Origin: Selaginella moellendorffii
Lineage: Eukaryota; Streptophyta; Lycopodiopsida; Selaginellales; Selaginellaceae
Assembly (NCBI RefSeq): GCF_000143415.4
Contig: NW_003314337.1
Coordinates: forward strand, 675,746 to 739,745
Direction: 5' to 3'
Length of the DNA stretch: 64,000 bases
Part shown: in pieces, positions 22,175 to 34,269 of the stretch
How the letters are laid out: each line of letters starts with the position of its first letter
Numbering within the stretch: the first letter of the stretch is position 1
The notes under the pieces: model-generated
Told to the model about the DNA's origin: nothing
The model's input: the letters and a program-made list of their open reading frames with translations, nothing else
Databases searched by the model: none
Made by a program: the position numbers and the translations under genes

Positions 22175-23123
22175 TACTTCAGCCACGTGTCCGTAGAATA
22201 TCCTGAATTGCCACATGGCAACTATAGCATGGGAGGCAAGGAAATTCCAAGGCTCACTTATTGGCAAGAAAGACCTCAATTTTTAGGGTTTAGGGTTTAG
22301 TGATTTCACTCTTTAGGGTTTAGGGTGGCACCCTATTTTCTTGCTGTGATGAATCATTCCATCGATCTGCCATGTCCTACGCTGTAGCTTGATTCCTCTT
22401 GCCAGTTTCATCGTTTAGGCGCAGGAGGCCAGTCTGCATTTTCTGCATGTTTTTGCCATAGCTTCGTGGATGTGAGATTTTTGGCAGGGTTCTTCATTCT
22501 CGGAACAAAAATTTTCTTCTCGTGATCACAGTGGTGCCTGAGACAGAGGCATGATGCAGCAACTCTATGTGCTCTTGGTTCCTCATGCCCACAACTGCTC
22601 TCATGTTAGAGCACAACTATGTGGAGTTTGATGGCAACCTCAGAAATGGTTCAGAAAACCAATGTTAAAAACAAGGGGTAAATAACTAAAACTAGTGTTG
22701 AAGGCTCATGTACTCACAATACATAATATTAAAGGTAATTACAAAGAAAAAATATATAACATATATAAGTCACATAAGTGGTAAGGTGTAAAGTGCCTGA
22801 TTTGTGTAGTGTACCCTAAGCAAGAATGGCGAAGTAATAGTCTCCTGAACTCTTAAGAGTAGCTGAATTTCCTGGAAATCATGAGCAAAAACTGGAGTAA
22901 TTACATCTTCATTCTTCAGAAGCATTTTTTTTTCAAACAAAAATCAAATTGTACCCTCCTGCTACACAAGGTGGCCGCCTTGTACCATCAACACAAATTC
23001 TGCGAGGGAGGTTTGAGCTCCCACGTCTTGCAATAGATTGATTTGGCCCAAGAATTCATCGATTGGATTCCCCAAAGGCATTGTCCTCTTAGGTTCAGGG
23101 TTAGGGTTGTGGCGCGGGCGGCG
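22175..23123 (+). promoter_or_regulatory. Upstream region of the NTPase/nuclease gene with telo-box-like repeats
   Basis: TTTAGGG repeats at 22282-22300 and 22312-22325 resemble telo-box promoter motifs of plant genes, though short interstitial telomeric DNA is an alternative. No gene was seen in this stretch and no clear TATA box could be fixed. The GGTTCAGGGTTAGGG context just before the start codon is also telomere-like. Confidence 0.4.
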
Positions 23124-25061
23124 ATGGCGGAAGCAGTAGCACAAGCAGCAGACGGTAAGCGGAAGCAATGCGGATCCCCACATGGCACTACCAAAAGGTA
23201 CAGGCGCGATCGTCATTTCTCATCTTCGGATGCGATCAACACCGATGTGAATTACTATGTGCCATGGGAGTATATAGACGGTCTGGTCCAACAGATGATT
23301 GAGCGCTGGAGGTGGCTGCTGATCACAGGTCCGTTCCAGTCGGGGAAGTCGTCATTGATGTATGCCGTAGCGGATGCTGTAGAAAGCCAGGGTTATGGTG
23401 TTATTGTAACCACGCTCAGCGAGGGCATGGTAGCTGCTGCGAATGATGCGAGTAACGATATGGAAGGCTCAAAGAAATTCTTCCGGCTGCTGACTGAGTC
23501 TATCGAGCGGGATAGTAACGGACTTGTGAAGAGGACGGATGCAGCAGGGGGCATGGAACAGGTGCAGGCAATGTTCCAGAATGCCCCCTCTTGTCCAAAA
23601 AGAGAAGTTGTCTGGTTTATAGACGAGGCTGCGCTCCTCAACGATATAGAGAGGGCAACTGTTGTTAGCTCCTTCCTCACTGGCATGCGAGCCATCAAGC
23701 AAGGATGCAAATCAAGGCGTAAAACAGCAGGTAGTTACTATCTTCGCAGTTTCGTGTTGGTGGGAACTGCCAAGACTAAAAGGCTTCTTCAAGTCCAGAG
23801 ACGAGCCAGGATGGCTACGCATCCTGGTGGAGGTCTTGCGTGCGAGCCATCATCTCCTTCTCGGACCCACGATTCTTACAACCCTCTGTACAATGTGCAC
23901 AATATTTTTCCCTTAAGCTTTGAGGACACGCGCTCTTTGGAGTTTTTGACAGTGGACCAGATTGTTGGAATGCTCCGCGAGTATGCACAGGAACGTGGAG
24001 TAGTCTTTACCAGGGGTGACGGTCGAAGCACAGGGACCGAAGCCGCAGTAAAGAAGATTGCCATCAGCATTCACGAGCAGACCAACGGTTACAAAGGAAT
24101 GGTGGGAGCGTGCTGTGAGTACTTGCAGAACAAGAACATTTGCACGGTGGTGAAGTGGAAGGGCGCGGTGAGGCTGGGCCGTGTTGTCGGTCATGTCTTT
24201 GACTCGAAGGTCTACTATAGGATCATGGGAAACTTTACCAAGTACCCAGCCGAACTAAGAAGCCTCGTACTGGAATGTGTTGGTTCGGGAGGCTCTGTTG
24301 CACCCAAGTTGGTGGATGTGCTGCCCGCCATCAACGATGGTATGCTCATTCGTCAGGCTGGCGGAATGGTGGGCCTGACCTCAAGCATGCTATTGGCGGT
24401 TTTTCTAAGGGATTGTGGGTTCTCTTATGAGGAAGCGCTGCCTGCAATTGAGACATTCGAGGAAGCGGTACAGGCTGCGGTTGTCTTCATTAAACCGCAG
24501 CGTTTGGCGATGGAGGCTAACAGCCAGCCTTCTGAATACATATGGCAGTCTGAGTTACTCTTAGCTCTCAAGTTTGTCTTGGAGAAAGGCTACATCAAAC
24601 ACAAGTACGTCATTCTCGTTGAAGCCAAGAAGAGGGATAAACATGGTCAAAAAAGAGTTCGTGTGGATTTTTTCTTGAGAAATGCCGGATCTCCTCCCGT
24701 CGCATTCGAACTGCAGGGAGTCGGGAACAAGGAGTCTATAATCAAGCATATTGAGAAGAGCGAGAGGTACAGGTGCCTTTTTCACAGTGAGATGAACTAC
24801 ATCTACTTCGCTTATGGAGACGTTCCTGATCCTAAGCCTGTGATTCGAGAGCAGAGCCAACGATTCCCTCTCGTTAAATGCTGGTTCGTTCAGTACCTTC
24901 CAGATGGGAATAGGTGGAACATCGAGTGCGTACAGGGTACATCGGATTGGCATTGTGTTCAGCGTGATGCAGCCAGAAGCTATCCAAGCTATCTTTATCA
25001 GGCAAGGCCGGATCTTCAAGACCACCTAGATGAAGATGATGACGATGACTTTGCAATCTAA
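23124..25061 (+). CDS. P-loop NTPase fused to a PD-(D/E)XK-like nuclease, Crinkler-RHS type
   Basis: A single intronless frame of 645 residues from the ATG at 23124. Residues 1-35 are basic and Ser-rich, possibly a nuclear targeting tail. A Walker A motif GPFQSGKSS is at 69-77, a Walker B VVWFIDEA at 162-169, a sensor-1-like FVLVGTA at 210-216 and TNGYKGMVG at 320-328, where related ATPases have a conserved Gly-His segment. The C-terminal part has VDFFL (Asp515) and FELQ (Glu529), arranged as in PD-(D/E)XK nucleases, and ends in an acidic run. This NTPase-plus-nuclease order is that of the Crinkler-RHS-type proteins described across eukaryotes, thought to derive from transposons and to act in defence or as effectors. 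The gene is more GC-rich than its surroundings. The assignment is from motif order only; a STAND-like ATPase with another C-terminal domain is the alternative. Confidence 0.65.
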   Translation: MAEAVAQAADGKRKQCGSPHGTTKRYRRDRHFSSSDAINTDVNYYVPWEYIDGLVQQMIERWRWLLITGPFQSGKSSLMYAVADAVESQGYGVIVTTLSEGMVAAANDASNDMEGSKKFFRLLTESIERDSNGLVKRTDAAGGMEQVQAMFQNAPSCPKREVVWFIDEAALLNDIERATVVSSFLTGMRAIKQGCKSRRKTAGSYYLRSFVLVGTAKTKRLLQVQRRARMATHPGGGLACEPSSPSRTHDSYNPLYNVHNIFPLSFEDTRSLEFLTVDQIVGMLREYAQERGVVFTRGDGRSTGTEAAVKKIAISIHEQTNGYKGMVGACCEYLQNKNICTVVKWKGAVRLGRVVGHVFDSKVYYRIMGNFTKYPAELRSLVLECVGSGGSVAPKLVDVLPAINDGMLIRQAGGMVGLTSSMLLAVFLRDCGFSYEEALPAIETFEEAVQAAVVFIKPQRLAMEANSQPSEYIWQSELLLALKFVLEKGYIKHKYVILVEAKKRDKHGQKRVRVDFFLRNAGSPPVAFELQGVGNKESIIKHIEKSERYRCLFHSEMNYIYFAYGDVPDPKPVIREQSQRFPLVKCWFVQYLPDGNRWNIECVQGTSDWHCVQRDAARSYPSYLYQARPDLQDHLDEDDDDDFAI

Positions 25062-27725
25062 AAGCATTGGATGCCGTTCTGACAACAAAAACCTTCTGTA
25101 GTCGTTGAATTTATAGCAGCCAAGCTCTTTCATTTTCCAGAGTTCATATTGTTAAGCTTTAATTTTTTTTTACTATGGCAGTGATGCTTCTAGCAGTGGA
25201 CCTCTGAATCCTCAATCTACCAGGTGTGGCTGCATTTCATCCTCTCAAGTATATACCACTCTTTCCCATTTTACAACAGGGTAAACCATCTAACAAGAGG
25301 ATGTGGCTTGATGCTTCCAACAGTGGACTTCCCAAGCACAAGATGTTAGTTTTTATCATATGGTCATTGTTTACTCAGATTGATTACACACTGGAATAGT
25401 TCATCCAGTGAGAACCAAATAAACTGCTTGTTAATGATCCTCATTGGAGATTGTTCACTGCAGCACAAGCAATACTATGATGTCTGGATATGCTTCCTGA
25501 TTGCAGTAGAATGACCTTGACAAACAACCAGCTGCCAAGAAAGTTTGCCTAGTAAGAACCATAATGCTTGTATATAGTTTCATAGTCCTTTTGGACATGC
25601 AACAGAAGTGGAGGTAGTACTTACATGACTAGCATGTCAGGAAGTCCCACAAGCAACATATAAAGGAGATGCCTAAAGATCAGCAAGTACCAAGAATACC
25701 TACTATTGGAAAATGCTAGCCCTTATGTTAACCAAAGAATGCAGAGGTAAGTTCCTCAGTTGTAATAGCAGCCTTAGAAAATGGTGCTACACTACTGGTC
25801 ATTTGAAGTAGCATCTTAAATTCATCTGCTTGCCTGATAGAGCTGATTCCAAATCTTGTGAAATGCAGGTGGTGGATAGGAGAATGGAAAACGGAGTTAA
25901 AGGCTGTAGTTTGCTATTTCGGGACGGGGAGAGGATGTACCTTTCAGCAAAGCAGGGAGTTTTGGTTATAGAGGCAGGTGTTGGATAGGTACTGAGTGAC
26001 AGTTCTACCATAGAAATAGGCGAGAATCTGGTTCTGTTGGCAGCCAGGAACGTCATGAGAAGCGTGGGTATGACAGACTTGACTACCTCCCCCATGTGGA
26101 AGAAACACAGGGGAAGGATGGCCATGCCACTGCTGGCAAATGCCAACAAACGTATATGGTAAGATGGAGATTTGAATATGTATACCATACTGATGTTCCT
26201 CTCTGATCTGAGTAAGGATTGGCGCCTTCATTTGTGAAAACAAAGATGTGGTCAGGGAATTTGAGTTCCAACTCCCTGATGCAAAGATGGTATCGGTACT
26301 TTGCACTGATCAACATCAGCTGACAAAAGATGCTGAAGTTGGGCGTCAGGGATCCTGTGTCAAGTCTCCTCATTTTCTAATCTAAGCTCTTCATTCAAAA
26401 GTGTCTATACAAAATGTTACAAGCCAGGCCTTTGGCCAAAACAAATAGCCCTACTTTAGCTATATGCCAGGTAGGACTCATACATGGTGTCATATATGAG
26501 ATATCCATCATAATCTTCTTACACCTCTGATACCAATTCTAAGCTATCTGAGTCTCCTCATTTTCTAATCTAAGCTCTTCATTCAGAAGTGTCTAAAAAA
26601 ATGTGGGCCTTTGGCCAAAACAAATAGTTGTGACCCTACTTCAGTTATATGCCACATAGGACTCATACATGGTGTCATATACGAGATATCCCTGTATCAT
26701 AATCTTCTTACAACCCACTCTAGCAAACTGTATTCCTATGCAGCTGCATTTGTTTTATATAAGCTCACAAAATCGAGGACAGTGGCCTGTTACATTTTGG
26801 AATGGATCAGTGGGAAGCATTACTATAGACAACGAAAGTGCTTCAAAGGAGTTGTACCTTGATGGAATCCAGTAGTAAACCCTAAATGAGGCAGTCAGGG
26901 ATGTGAGTTGTCTTATTACCATGTAGGTTGTAGAGCACATGGTAAGTAGAGTACAATCAAACTAAATGTTTGCTAAGTAATGATATAAAATCCATATTTA
27001 TCAAAGTGGCATAAGAGTCTAAAGACAAATAGAAGACTTTTATACGTGCGATTCATGACTAACTGTGCTGATTTTAGGCTCAAAAAGAAAGCTTATACTG
27101 TCCAAACCTTGGAAATAGTTAAAGTCATGTTTGACTGATGTGGTGTTTATGGTATGATGTGGAGATGCATAGATATTCCCTGGTAGTCTTAGGAGGAGAA
27201 TCAGCACTAAAGGACAGCAAAGATCTGGAGGAAATTGGTGGCAAAGCTAACTATAAAAAGGAGGGCAATGATAGAGAAGAAACATTAAAGGCATTTAAAA
27301 GTGTCCTTAGAGTGATTTTAGTGAGCAGTAAAGAGATTGTGAATGTTAGTGAGATTGCACTTGGTTTTGGAGTGTTTCTAGAGAGCTTTCTTTATAGCTC
27401 ACACTTAAGCGCTGGCAACAAAGTTAGGCACATGGCTATTGTTCATTGGGTCTGACTTTGGATGTTGGATCGAAGTGGCTAGAGGATAACTACAAACCCA
27501 TATGGATATTAAGAGCTAGGAATAGGGTTGGTTGGGAAAAGTTTCTAGTGAATAGACTTTCTTGTATTCTATTGTAGGGATATTGGCAGTTGGGGAATTG
27601 AGTGCGTGTTTGATTGAGGGGCTCATTAAGTCCTTAGATCTTTGTTTGAATCACTAATACTCTTGCTGATTTTGTGCTTTTGCATTCTTAGAAGAGTTTG
27701 CCATACAGTTGGCCATATGGTAGAA
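25062..27725. other. No recognisable gene
   Basis: Only short open stretches without motifs (for example minus 25799-26188 and plus 27138-27455). A tandem duplication lies at 26362-26712. On the minus strand near 26525-26540 the sequence TTGGTATCAGAGG looks like an initiator-tRNA primer-binding site, hinting at another decayed LTR element. Confidence 0.5.
26362..26712. repeat. Tandem duplication with a period of about 180 bp
   Basis: The stretch starting AGTCTCCTCATTTTC is repeated about 180 bp later with roughly 90% identity and small gaps. Confidence 0.75.
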
Positions 27726-28963
27726 TATTTGTCAGTGACATGAGCCAATCAGGGCTATTGCTCCTTCCTTGGTATCAAACAATAGTAGAATATTATGTAT
27801 CCTGACGTTTGGCCATGTAGGAGATCTATCAACTTTTCCAAGAATAGCAAGAGAATCTCTGAGATTCTTGGGAAGGAGTATTCTATCATATAGAAGAAAA
27901 TGTAATAAGACAATTGCATTGTTGTAGCATAACACCAATTGCATTGTCACAACCTTGCTGCAACATAGCACTTATAGCATAGCTAAATGCATCATAATGC
28001 ACTTTGAAGGCTTTATCAAGATTTAGGATCATAAGAACAAGACCTGTAGTCATCTCTTTCAATTGTACAAAAGCATGTTGACAAACTAGTATCCAATGAA
28101 ATAGTATACTACCTTTCATTAATTTAGTCAACAAAAGTGCAATACTTGCAAAATTGCAAATAAACTTATGATAGTATCTCGCCAAACCAAGAAAGGAACA
28201 AACATCTGATATAGTTGTTAGGACTTCTTATGACTTCATTGTTTCTAATTTCTTTGGATCCACCTTGATTACACCACCACCAACTATATGTTCAAGAAAG
28301 TTCATACACAATTAACCCAAAGCATATTTACTAGCATATAGTTTATTCTCTTGCAACTTTGAAATACCAACTCTAAATGTTTCAAATGATCCTCTAATGT
28401 TTCACTGAAAACTAGAACATCATCCATATATAAAACAACAAATATGTCCAAAATAATCTCTAAATATTCTATCCATCATTGTATTAAACATTGTCAGAGA
28501 ATTACATAACCCAAACAACATAACAAGGAATTCATAGGACTCATAATGAGTCTTAAAGGTTGTTTTCTCTAGACCCTGATTTGCCACCCATATCTGATGA
28601 TACCTAGACTGCAAATCAAGTTGTGTAATATACTTAGCATTTAAGAGTTGGTCAAATAAGTCATCAATGCGAGGGAAAGGATAATTGTTTCTGACAGTGA
28701 TTTTATTGAGAGCCTAATAATTGTTAAACATCCTCATGGTACCATTATTTTTTCATAACAAAAAAGACTCATACTTTATTGGGTGATTTGCTTGGTTGGA
28801 TATGACCTTTGTCAAGAAGCTCTATATGTTGCTTCTTGAGTTTAGCCATATCCTTTATGTTCAAATGGTATAGAACTTTCATAGATGGTCTAGAACCCAA
28901 AACAATCTCAATTTAATGATTAACCTCATAGCTATGAGGTAACTCTAATGGCAAATCCTTTAG
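27726..28963 (-). pseudogene. Degenerate Ty3/gypsy reverse transcriptase and RNase H
   Basis: On the minus strand, 28420-28614 encodes QIWVANQGLEKTTFKTHY and YEFLVMLFGLCNS of the reverse transcriptase palm, and 27886-28185 encodes the connection and RNase H start (ARYYHKFICNFA). It is closely related in sequence to the family-A pol at 44656-45480 but broken by stops. LTR A at 28964 inserted into its LPLELPHSYEV segment. Confidence 0.75.
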
Positions 28964-31462
28964 TGTCATGAATATGACTACGGGTATCAAAAGTTATTTG
29001 TCGGTTAGTACTTTTAGGTATTCTTTCTTTACTGCCACAATAGTAAAAGGTTAGTATTGCTAAACCCTTTATCAGTCCCTTTTGTTCAAGTGTTAGTAAA
29101 CTTGATTTAGCATTTATACTTGGCTGGATGAGCATAAGGAAGGAATTCCTAAATGTTTATTTAGCCAAACATACTTGGCTCAGCTTATTAGTTTTCTTTT
29201 GCTTTGTTCTACACTAGTTTAATAAGAACCTTGCAATATTGAGATTGGTCCCATAAAATTTGCTAGATGATAGCTTATTATGTTTGCCAAACACCCTCAC
29301 TATCATGGTTTTTATGTTAGTTCTATTCAGTCTTAATTGCTATTTATAGAAAGTATCTAGGTTTGCTAATTTGGCATTATAAGTGACTAATTTTTCCATT
29401 CTACTTTAGTCACTTAACCACACTTCCGACCACTTGGAAGAGTCTCACTCACAACCTCTATAAGTCCTATTCCAAACTTGGGGCTTGCTATCCCCGAGAA
29501 TGACATCCATGCTACTTAACATTTGCATTTGGTCCAAGTGCTTTACGTGTCTGATCCCATGACTAACACCCCAAGGTACCACTGATATATCAGTCTGTTA
29601 CACTAAGGCCATGCCCCTTCACCTTGGTCATACTGGTGGTCTAACACCACCTACATCACTGTCCCATCTCTCAAAAACTGGGTGATCCATCCATGAGTGA
29701 TCATCCTAGATCCACTCCTTAGCATCCTTAGGATGGCTGCAGACATTGGGAATAACCTTCTTAATATCCTTTTTCCGGTCCCCACCAAATCCTCTGTCCA
29801 TGGCCGTGTTCGCCAACACTACCATTGGATCAAGGATCATAAGCTTGACCACTAAGTCCCACAGTCCTCTGGGACTTCCTCACCACATGACCGTATCCTT
29901 GGTCACTACACTGGAGGATTGCTCCTCTTTTTTTCCACAGTCTGGGACTTTGGGACAACGATTTGGAACATTTGGAACATATACAAGCCTCGTGGGTACT
30001 CTCCCCGCCTCCCACCTTTGGGTGTTCTAGCCATGGGCTTAGAGCGAGGTTCTGTTGAGCCACGCCAGGTATCCAAGTAGGTAGTGCCACCCATGCTTGG
30101 ACTGGGAGCATCGACCATTCGATCTCCCAGGGGAACTAGAGCTGGCTCTTGAACATTTCACCAAGCTATCCTACTTATCAATCCATATTCACTCTAGTCT
30201 TGGACTTCCCAATAGTTAACTCATCACCCAACACCTGGGTACAGCCTTCTTGGGCCTTTCCTGGCCAAACTGGCTCTATTGGGCTCCAACCCCCACACTC
30301 TCCCTACTATACTTGCAGCCCCCCCCCCCTTGGGGGACGATCGCTTTGGGCTTTCACCCAACAACCTGTATTAGTATTCGGACTCGGACTCGGTCCGGAA
30401 TCGGTCTCGGTCCTGGTTTCAGATTCAAACTCGGTCTTGGTCTTGGTTCCATCTCAGGTCCATCTCGGACTCCATCTCGGACCTCATCTCAGGTCCATCT
30501 TGGACTCCATCTTGGGTCCATCTCGAGTCCATCTTGGACTCCATCTCAGGTCCATCTTGGACTCTATCTCGGGTCCATTTCAGACTCCATCTTAGGTCCA
30601 TCTCGAACTCCATCTCGGGTCCACATTGGACTCCATCTCGGGTCCATCTTAGACTCCATCTCGAACTCTTCCATATGTCATGTGTTGGTCCTCTTGTATC
30701 CCTTTTTTAGAGACTCACTTATTGCTCACTTCGTGTTTGTTCCTCGAGCACTTCGTTGGGAGTTCCACTCCTACTCTCGACTTTTCAAGTCAGAACTTTT
30801 AGTCTAAATGTGTGACGCTCTTTTGGCTTTTACTTCAGCCACTACCACATGGCACCCTTTCGACTCCACTTTGGGGCTTAGGGTTTTGTGTCTCACAAGC
30901 ATATCTATGGAATATAGAGATTGTCAATTTGTTATTGGTGTTGGTCTTGTGTCCAAATTCACAATTTAGTGTCATTCCATATTTAGTAAGTTTCAAGTTA
31001 GTCCTAAAGACTAATGTCCTTGTTTTGCATCTGGCTTAGATCGAAGTCCAAGTTCCACACCATACTAGCTGGTGAAGTACCCATAACCTCATATTAGGCA
31101 ATCGATATACTGAAATAGTGCTAAACTCCATTTGGCTCTGTTTTGTGTGTTGGTCCTAGTATTAGGATGTTAGATGCTTTAAGACTGTTCCAACATCACT
31201 TTGTGCTTCTGTCTCTTTACTCCTTGGGCTGAACACTCAGGAGTCACTTCGTGCTCTAGTTCCTTTACTCTTTGGTTGCAAGCTTGGGAGTTTGGTTCCG
31301 TACCTTCATTCAGTGGCCCAAGGCTATGAAACTTGGGTTCCACTCTGCTGTCCTTTGACATATGGCATGTAATATGTGGCACATAGAGGGTTTAAGTTCC
31401 ACTTCGTGGTTATCTTATGGTAAATCACCATAGGATAAAGAGTGAAAATCACATGTATTACA
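28964..31462 (+). mobile_element. LTR A, interrupted by LTR B copy 3
   Basis: Begins TGTCATGAATATGAC at 28964, is interrupted at 29377/30898 by a complete LTR B, and resumes to end ATGTATTACA at 31462. The next bases TTTAGTATCAGAGG look like the primer-binding site, so this was a 5' LTR whose element is cut 21 bp later by the family-C LTR at 31484. Confidence 0.75.
29378..30897 (-). mobile_element. Solo LTR, family B, copy 3, inserted in LTR A
   Basis: Has the same ends and internal order as the other family-B LTRs (terminal dinucleotide decayed at 29378). The flanks GGCAT (29373-29377) and AGCAT (30898-30902) are a 5-bp target duplication with one change, and removing LTR B plus one flank restores a continuous LTR A. 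Confidence 0.85.
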
Positions 31463-31483
31463 TTTAGTATCAGAGGATGAGTC

Positions 31484-32681
31484 TGTAAATCACAAATTTT
31501 TCTTTTCCAATTTGCTAGCTTACCTTGTCTATCCAACTACTATGGCCTTGGCTTTAGTTACGTTCCCTTGCCAAGGTTCTCGCCTACTGTACTAGCTTCT
31601 ACTTGGTCCTACTTCGTTTCAGCAACTCACTACATAAGCAAAAAAGCGTTAACCATCCATCCACGAATTCCTAATTTCTCTCCCAATCCCCCTCCCGGGG
31701 TTAAACTGGATTTAACATTTGGCTACACTTCCCATAGGCACAAGTAGCCAAGCACACCAAGCCTCCAGGTTTCTAACATCCTTTGGTACAACAAGATTTG
31801 ATCATAGGACTCTCTAAATCCCAAGCCTTGGGTGCAACACTTGCTTCTGGACACCAGGGGGAAACACCATGGCCTAACGACCCAGTATAGGTACTCTACT
31901 CCCCCACTTCCATTCTGAAGGGAAGGCCCAAGCCCCTAGGAAGGGCAAAGACCAATGAGTTGCAAAGTACTTAAGTGGGGCAACATTCCACATGAGCTAG
32001 GAGCATTGTAGTTAGTTTCCCTTCCGGGAGTGGGAGCTGCTCTTGAGCACTTCCTTGGGTGGCCCCTCTGGCACCATTTGAGTCCATGCTCACTCCCACC
32101 CAAGGCCCCTAAGCCTCAATCTCAACCCCAAATCAGTTCGAAAACACCACTAGAGTTCCTTCAAGACTGATTCCTGGACCTCACTATCCCTACTATACTT
32201 TTGGAACCCTCTACAGCCCCCCCTGCCCCCCTCTCAAAGACACACGCTTTAGGCCTTCACCCCACGATCTGTATTAGTATTCGGACTTAGTCTCGGACTC
32301 AATCTTAGACTTGACCTCGAACTCGGTCTTGGACCCAACCTTAGACTCTGTCTTAGACTTGATCTCAGACTCAGACTCCGATCGACCTCAGACTTGGTCT
32401 CAGACTCGATCTCAGACTTGATCTCGGACCCAACCTCGGACTCTATCTCGAACTCGATCTCGGACTCAGTCTCAAATCTCAGACTCGATCTCGAACTCGG
32501 TCTTGGACTCGGTCTCAAACTCGGTCTCAAAGTCGATATCAGACTCGGTCTCAAACTCGGTCTTGGAGTTGGTCTCGAACTCGATCTCATACTCGGTCTT
32601 ATCCGATGAATTTTTTATCTTTTTGATCGTGTTTTCGGGGATCCTTCAACCTACAACACCTCAGGGAGTTGGTTCCTTACA
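31484..32681 (-). mobile_element. 3' LTR of a reverse family-C chromovirus
   Basis: On the minus strand it begins TGTAAGGAACCAACTCCC at 32681 and ends TTGTGATTTACA at 31484. It matches the 3' LTR at 62960 in order: minisatellite (32275-32620), ATACTAATACAG, the core AAAGCCTAAAGC, a G-tract and AGTATAGTAGGGATAGTG. Its pol gene lies upstream at 33000-34269. Confidence 0.85.
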
Positions 32682-32903
32682 ACTCCACCACCCATAGAAA
32701 AAGTTTGATACCCACATCAAATGTCTCTTTTTAATCATACAACTTGTTGACTATGTCTTCAGGGGCATCCCCCCACTTAGCAGTATGCCTAAGTTAGCCT
32801 CCCCAACCAAAAGCCCATGACAACAGAATATAAGTGTCCTTATACCCTTGACCTCACCACGCCTTAGTATAGGGTTGGGACTTGAACCCAGTCTTGCTTT
32901 ATT

Positions 32904-32961
32904 AGGGGGTTGGGACTTAAACCTAACCTTCGTGGAATACGTTTACGGATTCGACATCCCC
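32904..32961 (-). tRNA. tRNA-like remnant in the family-C 3' region (decayed copy)
   Basis: On the minus strand GGGGATG at 32955-32961 pairs with CCCC near 32904, with an A-box-like and a TTTAAGT T-loop between. It corresponds to the better preserved 62681-62736. It is probably not a functional tRNA. Confidence 0.4.
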
Positions 32962-33454
32962 ATAGGGAGTTAGGTGTAATTCCCTATGCCTGGTTGACCT
33001 AGTTAACCTATGCTAATTAGCTTACCTTTGGCGCGCCTTTGGGTTCTAACATATGACATTGCTCAATTTCTCAAATAGATTCTTTAATTGAATTTTTTTA
33101 TAGATATATAGAGTTCTATCTTTGCAAAAATTCCTCCACTAGATCTTGTGCATTCGCTAGGTTCCCCTCCGGTTCCCATGTTACTTCGTAGTGTGGAAAT
33201 TCTTTCCACTTTATATGGAACTCCCTCACTTCACGTCTTTGTCGCTTGCTCTTGCGCATATTAAGGATGGACTTGACTTTGTATTCTTCTTCCCCTTGAA
33301 TAACTTTAGGTAGAGGTCTTACTTGGTCCTTGCGAAGCAGGTCCTCAAGTACAGCTTAAGTAAGTTCACATGGAACACAAGGTGCATCTTCCCTATCTCT
33401 CGGCGGTAAGCCACCTTACCAATTCGAGCCTCAATGTCATAAGGCCCCGTGAAC

Positions 33455-33505
33455 CTACTTAAGGAACTCAAGATCAATTCATTTCCAGGAATACATGCAT
33501 TTTAC
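33455..33505 (-). other. Intron-like interruption in family-C pol (decayed copy)
   Basis: 51 nt with donor GTAAAATGC and acceptor TTAAGTAG at the same site as 62124-62175. Splicing would join CCAAAG to GTTCACGG and restore the frame between integrase and GPY/F regions. Confidence 0.55.
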
Positions 33506-34269
33506 CTTTGGGTCAACTTCCGGCTAATCCCACTTGGTAACCTTAGATTCTTAGTGTTTAGCCACACTTTATCCCCAAGTTGGAACTCTACATCTTGACA
33601 CTTTTGGTTCACGTATTTAGTTTACCTTTGTTAAGCCTGTTCCAAGGAATCCTCACTAGATTCCAAATGTTAAATCTTTCTACCGTGAACACCTCTACTA
33701 TGGGTAACTCTCCATACTCGGCCACACTAAGTTTCATAGAGCCTTCAATAGCTCGCCCATTGATAACTTCCCATGGACTGACTCTGATACTCGAATGTGG
33801 TGAGTTATTATAGCATATTTCCGCAAGTCCCAAATGATTTACTCAATCAATTTGGTCTCCATACATATAGCATTGCAAATAATCCTCCATCTGCCTATTC
33901 ACCCTTCCCGTTTATCCATCTATCAAGTAGTGTTAGTGCCATCAAATTTGACTTAATACCCAATACCTGTCTATGGGTGATAGGCTGTGCTGAATTTCAA
34001 TTTAATGTGATACTGTTCCAAGAGAGTTCTATAAAACCTACTAGTAAAGATCTTATCTCGATCTAAGATAATCTCTTTTGGCCTTTTCCGCACTCGAACC
34101 ACTTGTTCAAAGAATAGCTTTGCCACACCTTCCGCATCCACTTCCATTGTGGTGGGTATGAAATATGCCATCTTCGAAAACTGATCCACCACCATGAATA
34201 TCACATCAAACCCCTCACTTGAAGGGAGTCCCATAATGAAGTCCATTGTAAAACATTTCCATGGAGTGA

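Larger units (their letters stand above)
32682..34269 (-). pseudogene. Family-C chromovirus integrase and chromodomain, decayed
   Basis: On the minus strand, 33971-34288 encodes the integrase core (CFTMDFIMGLPSSEGFDVIF, then IILDRDKIFTSRFY with the second catalytic Asp), and 33609-33833 the following segment (LAEICYNNSPHSSI). Remnants of the GPY/F and chromodomain parts lie at 33060-33500. The forward copy at 61497-62557 is the same family. Upstream gag and reverse transcriptase are gone; the break is at about 34270. Confidence 0.75.

Noticed and set aside
22282-22325. TTTAGGG repeats as a chromosome end
   Set aside because: Only a few units, surrounded by unique and repetitive DNA on both sides; the same holds for 53195-53227.
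25799-26373. Minus-strand frames of 96-129 codons as a gene
   Set aside because: No motif, overlapping alternatives in several frames, and no supporting start or splice context.
27138-27455. 105-codon plus-strand frame
   Set aside because: No recognisable domain and no second copy; likely chance in decayed DNA.
28959-31467. TTTAG on both sides of the split LTR A as a target duplication of a solo LTR
   Set aside because: The right TTTAG is the start of the primer-binding-site region seen after other LTR A copies, and the gypsy pol on the left does not continue on the right.
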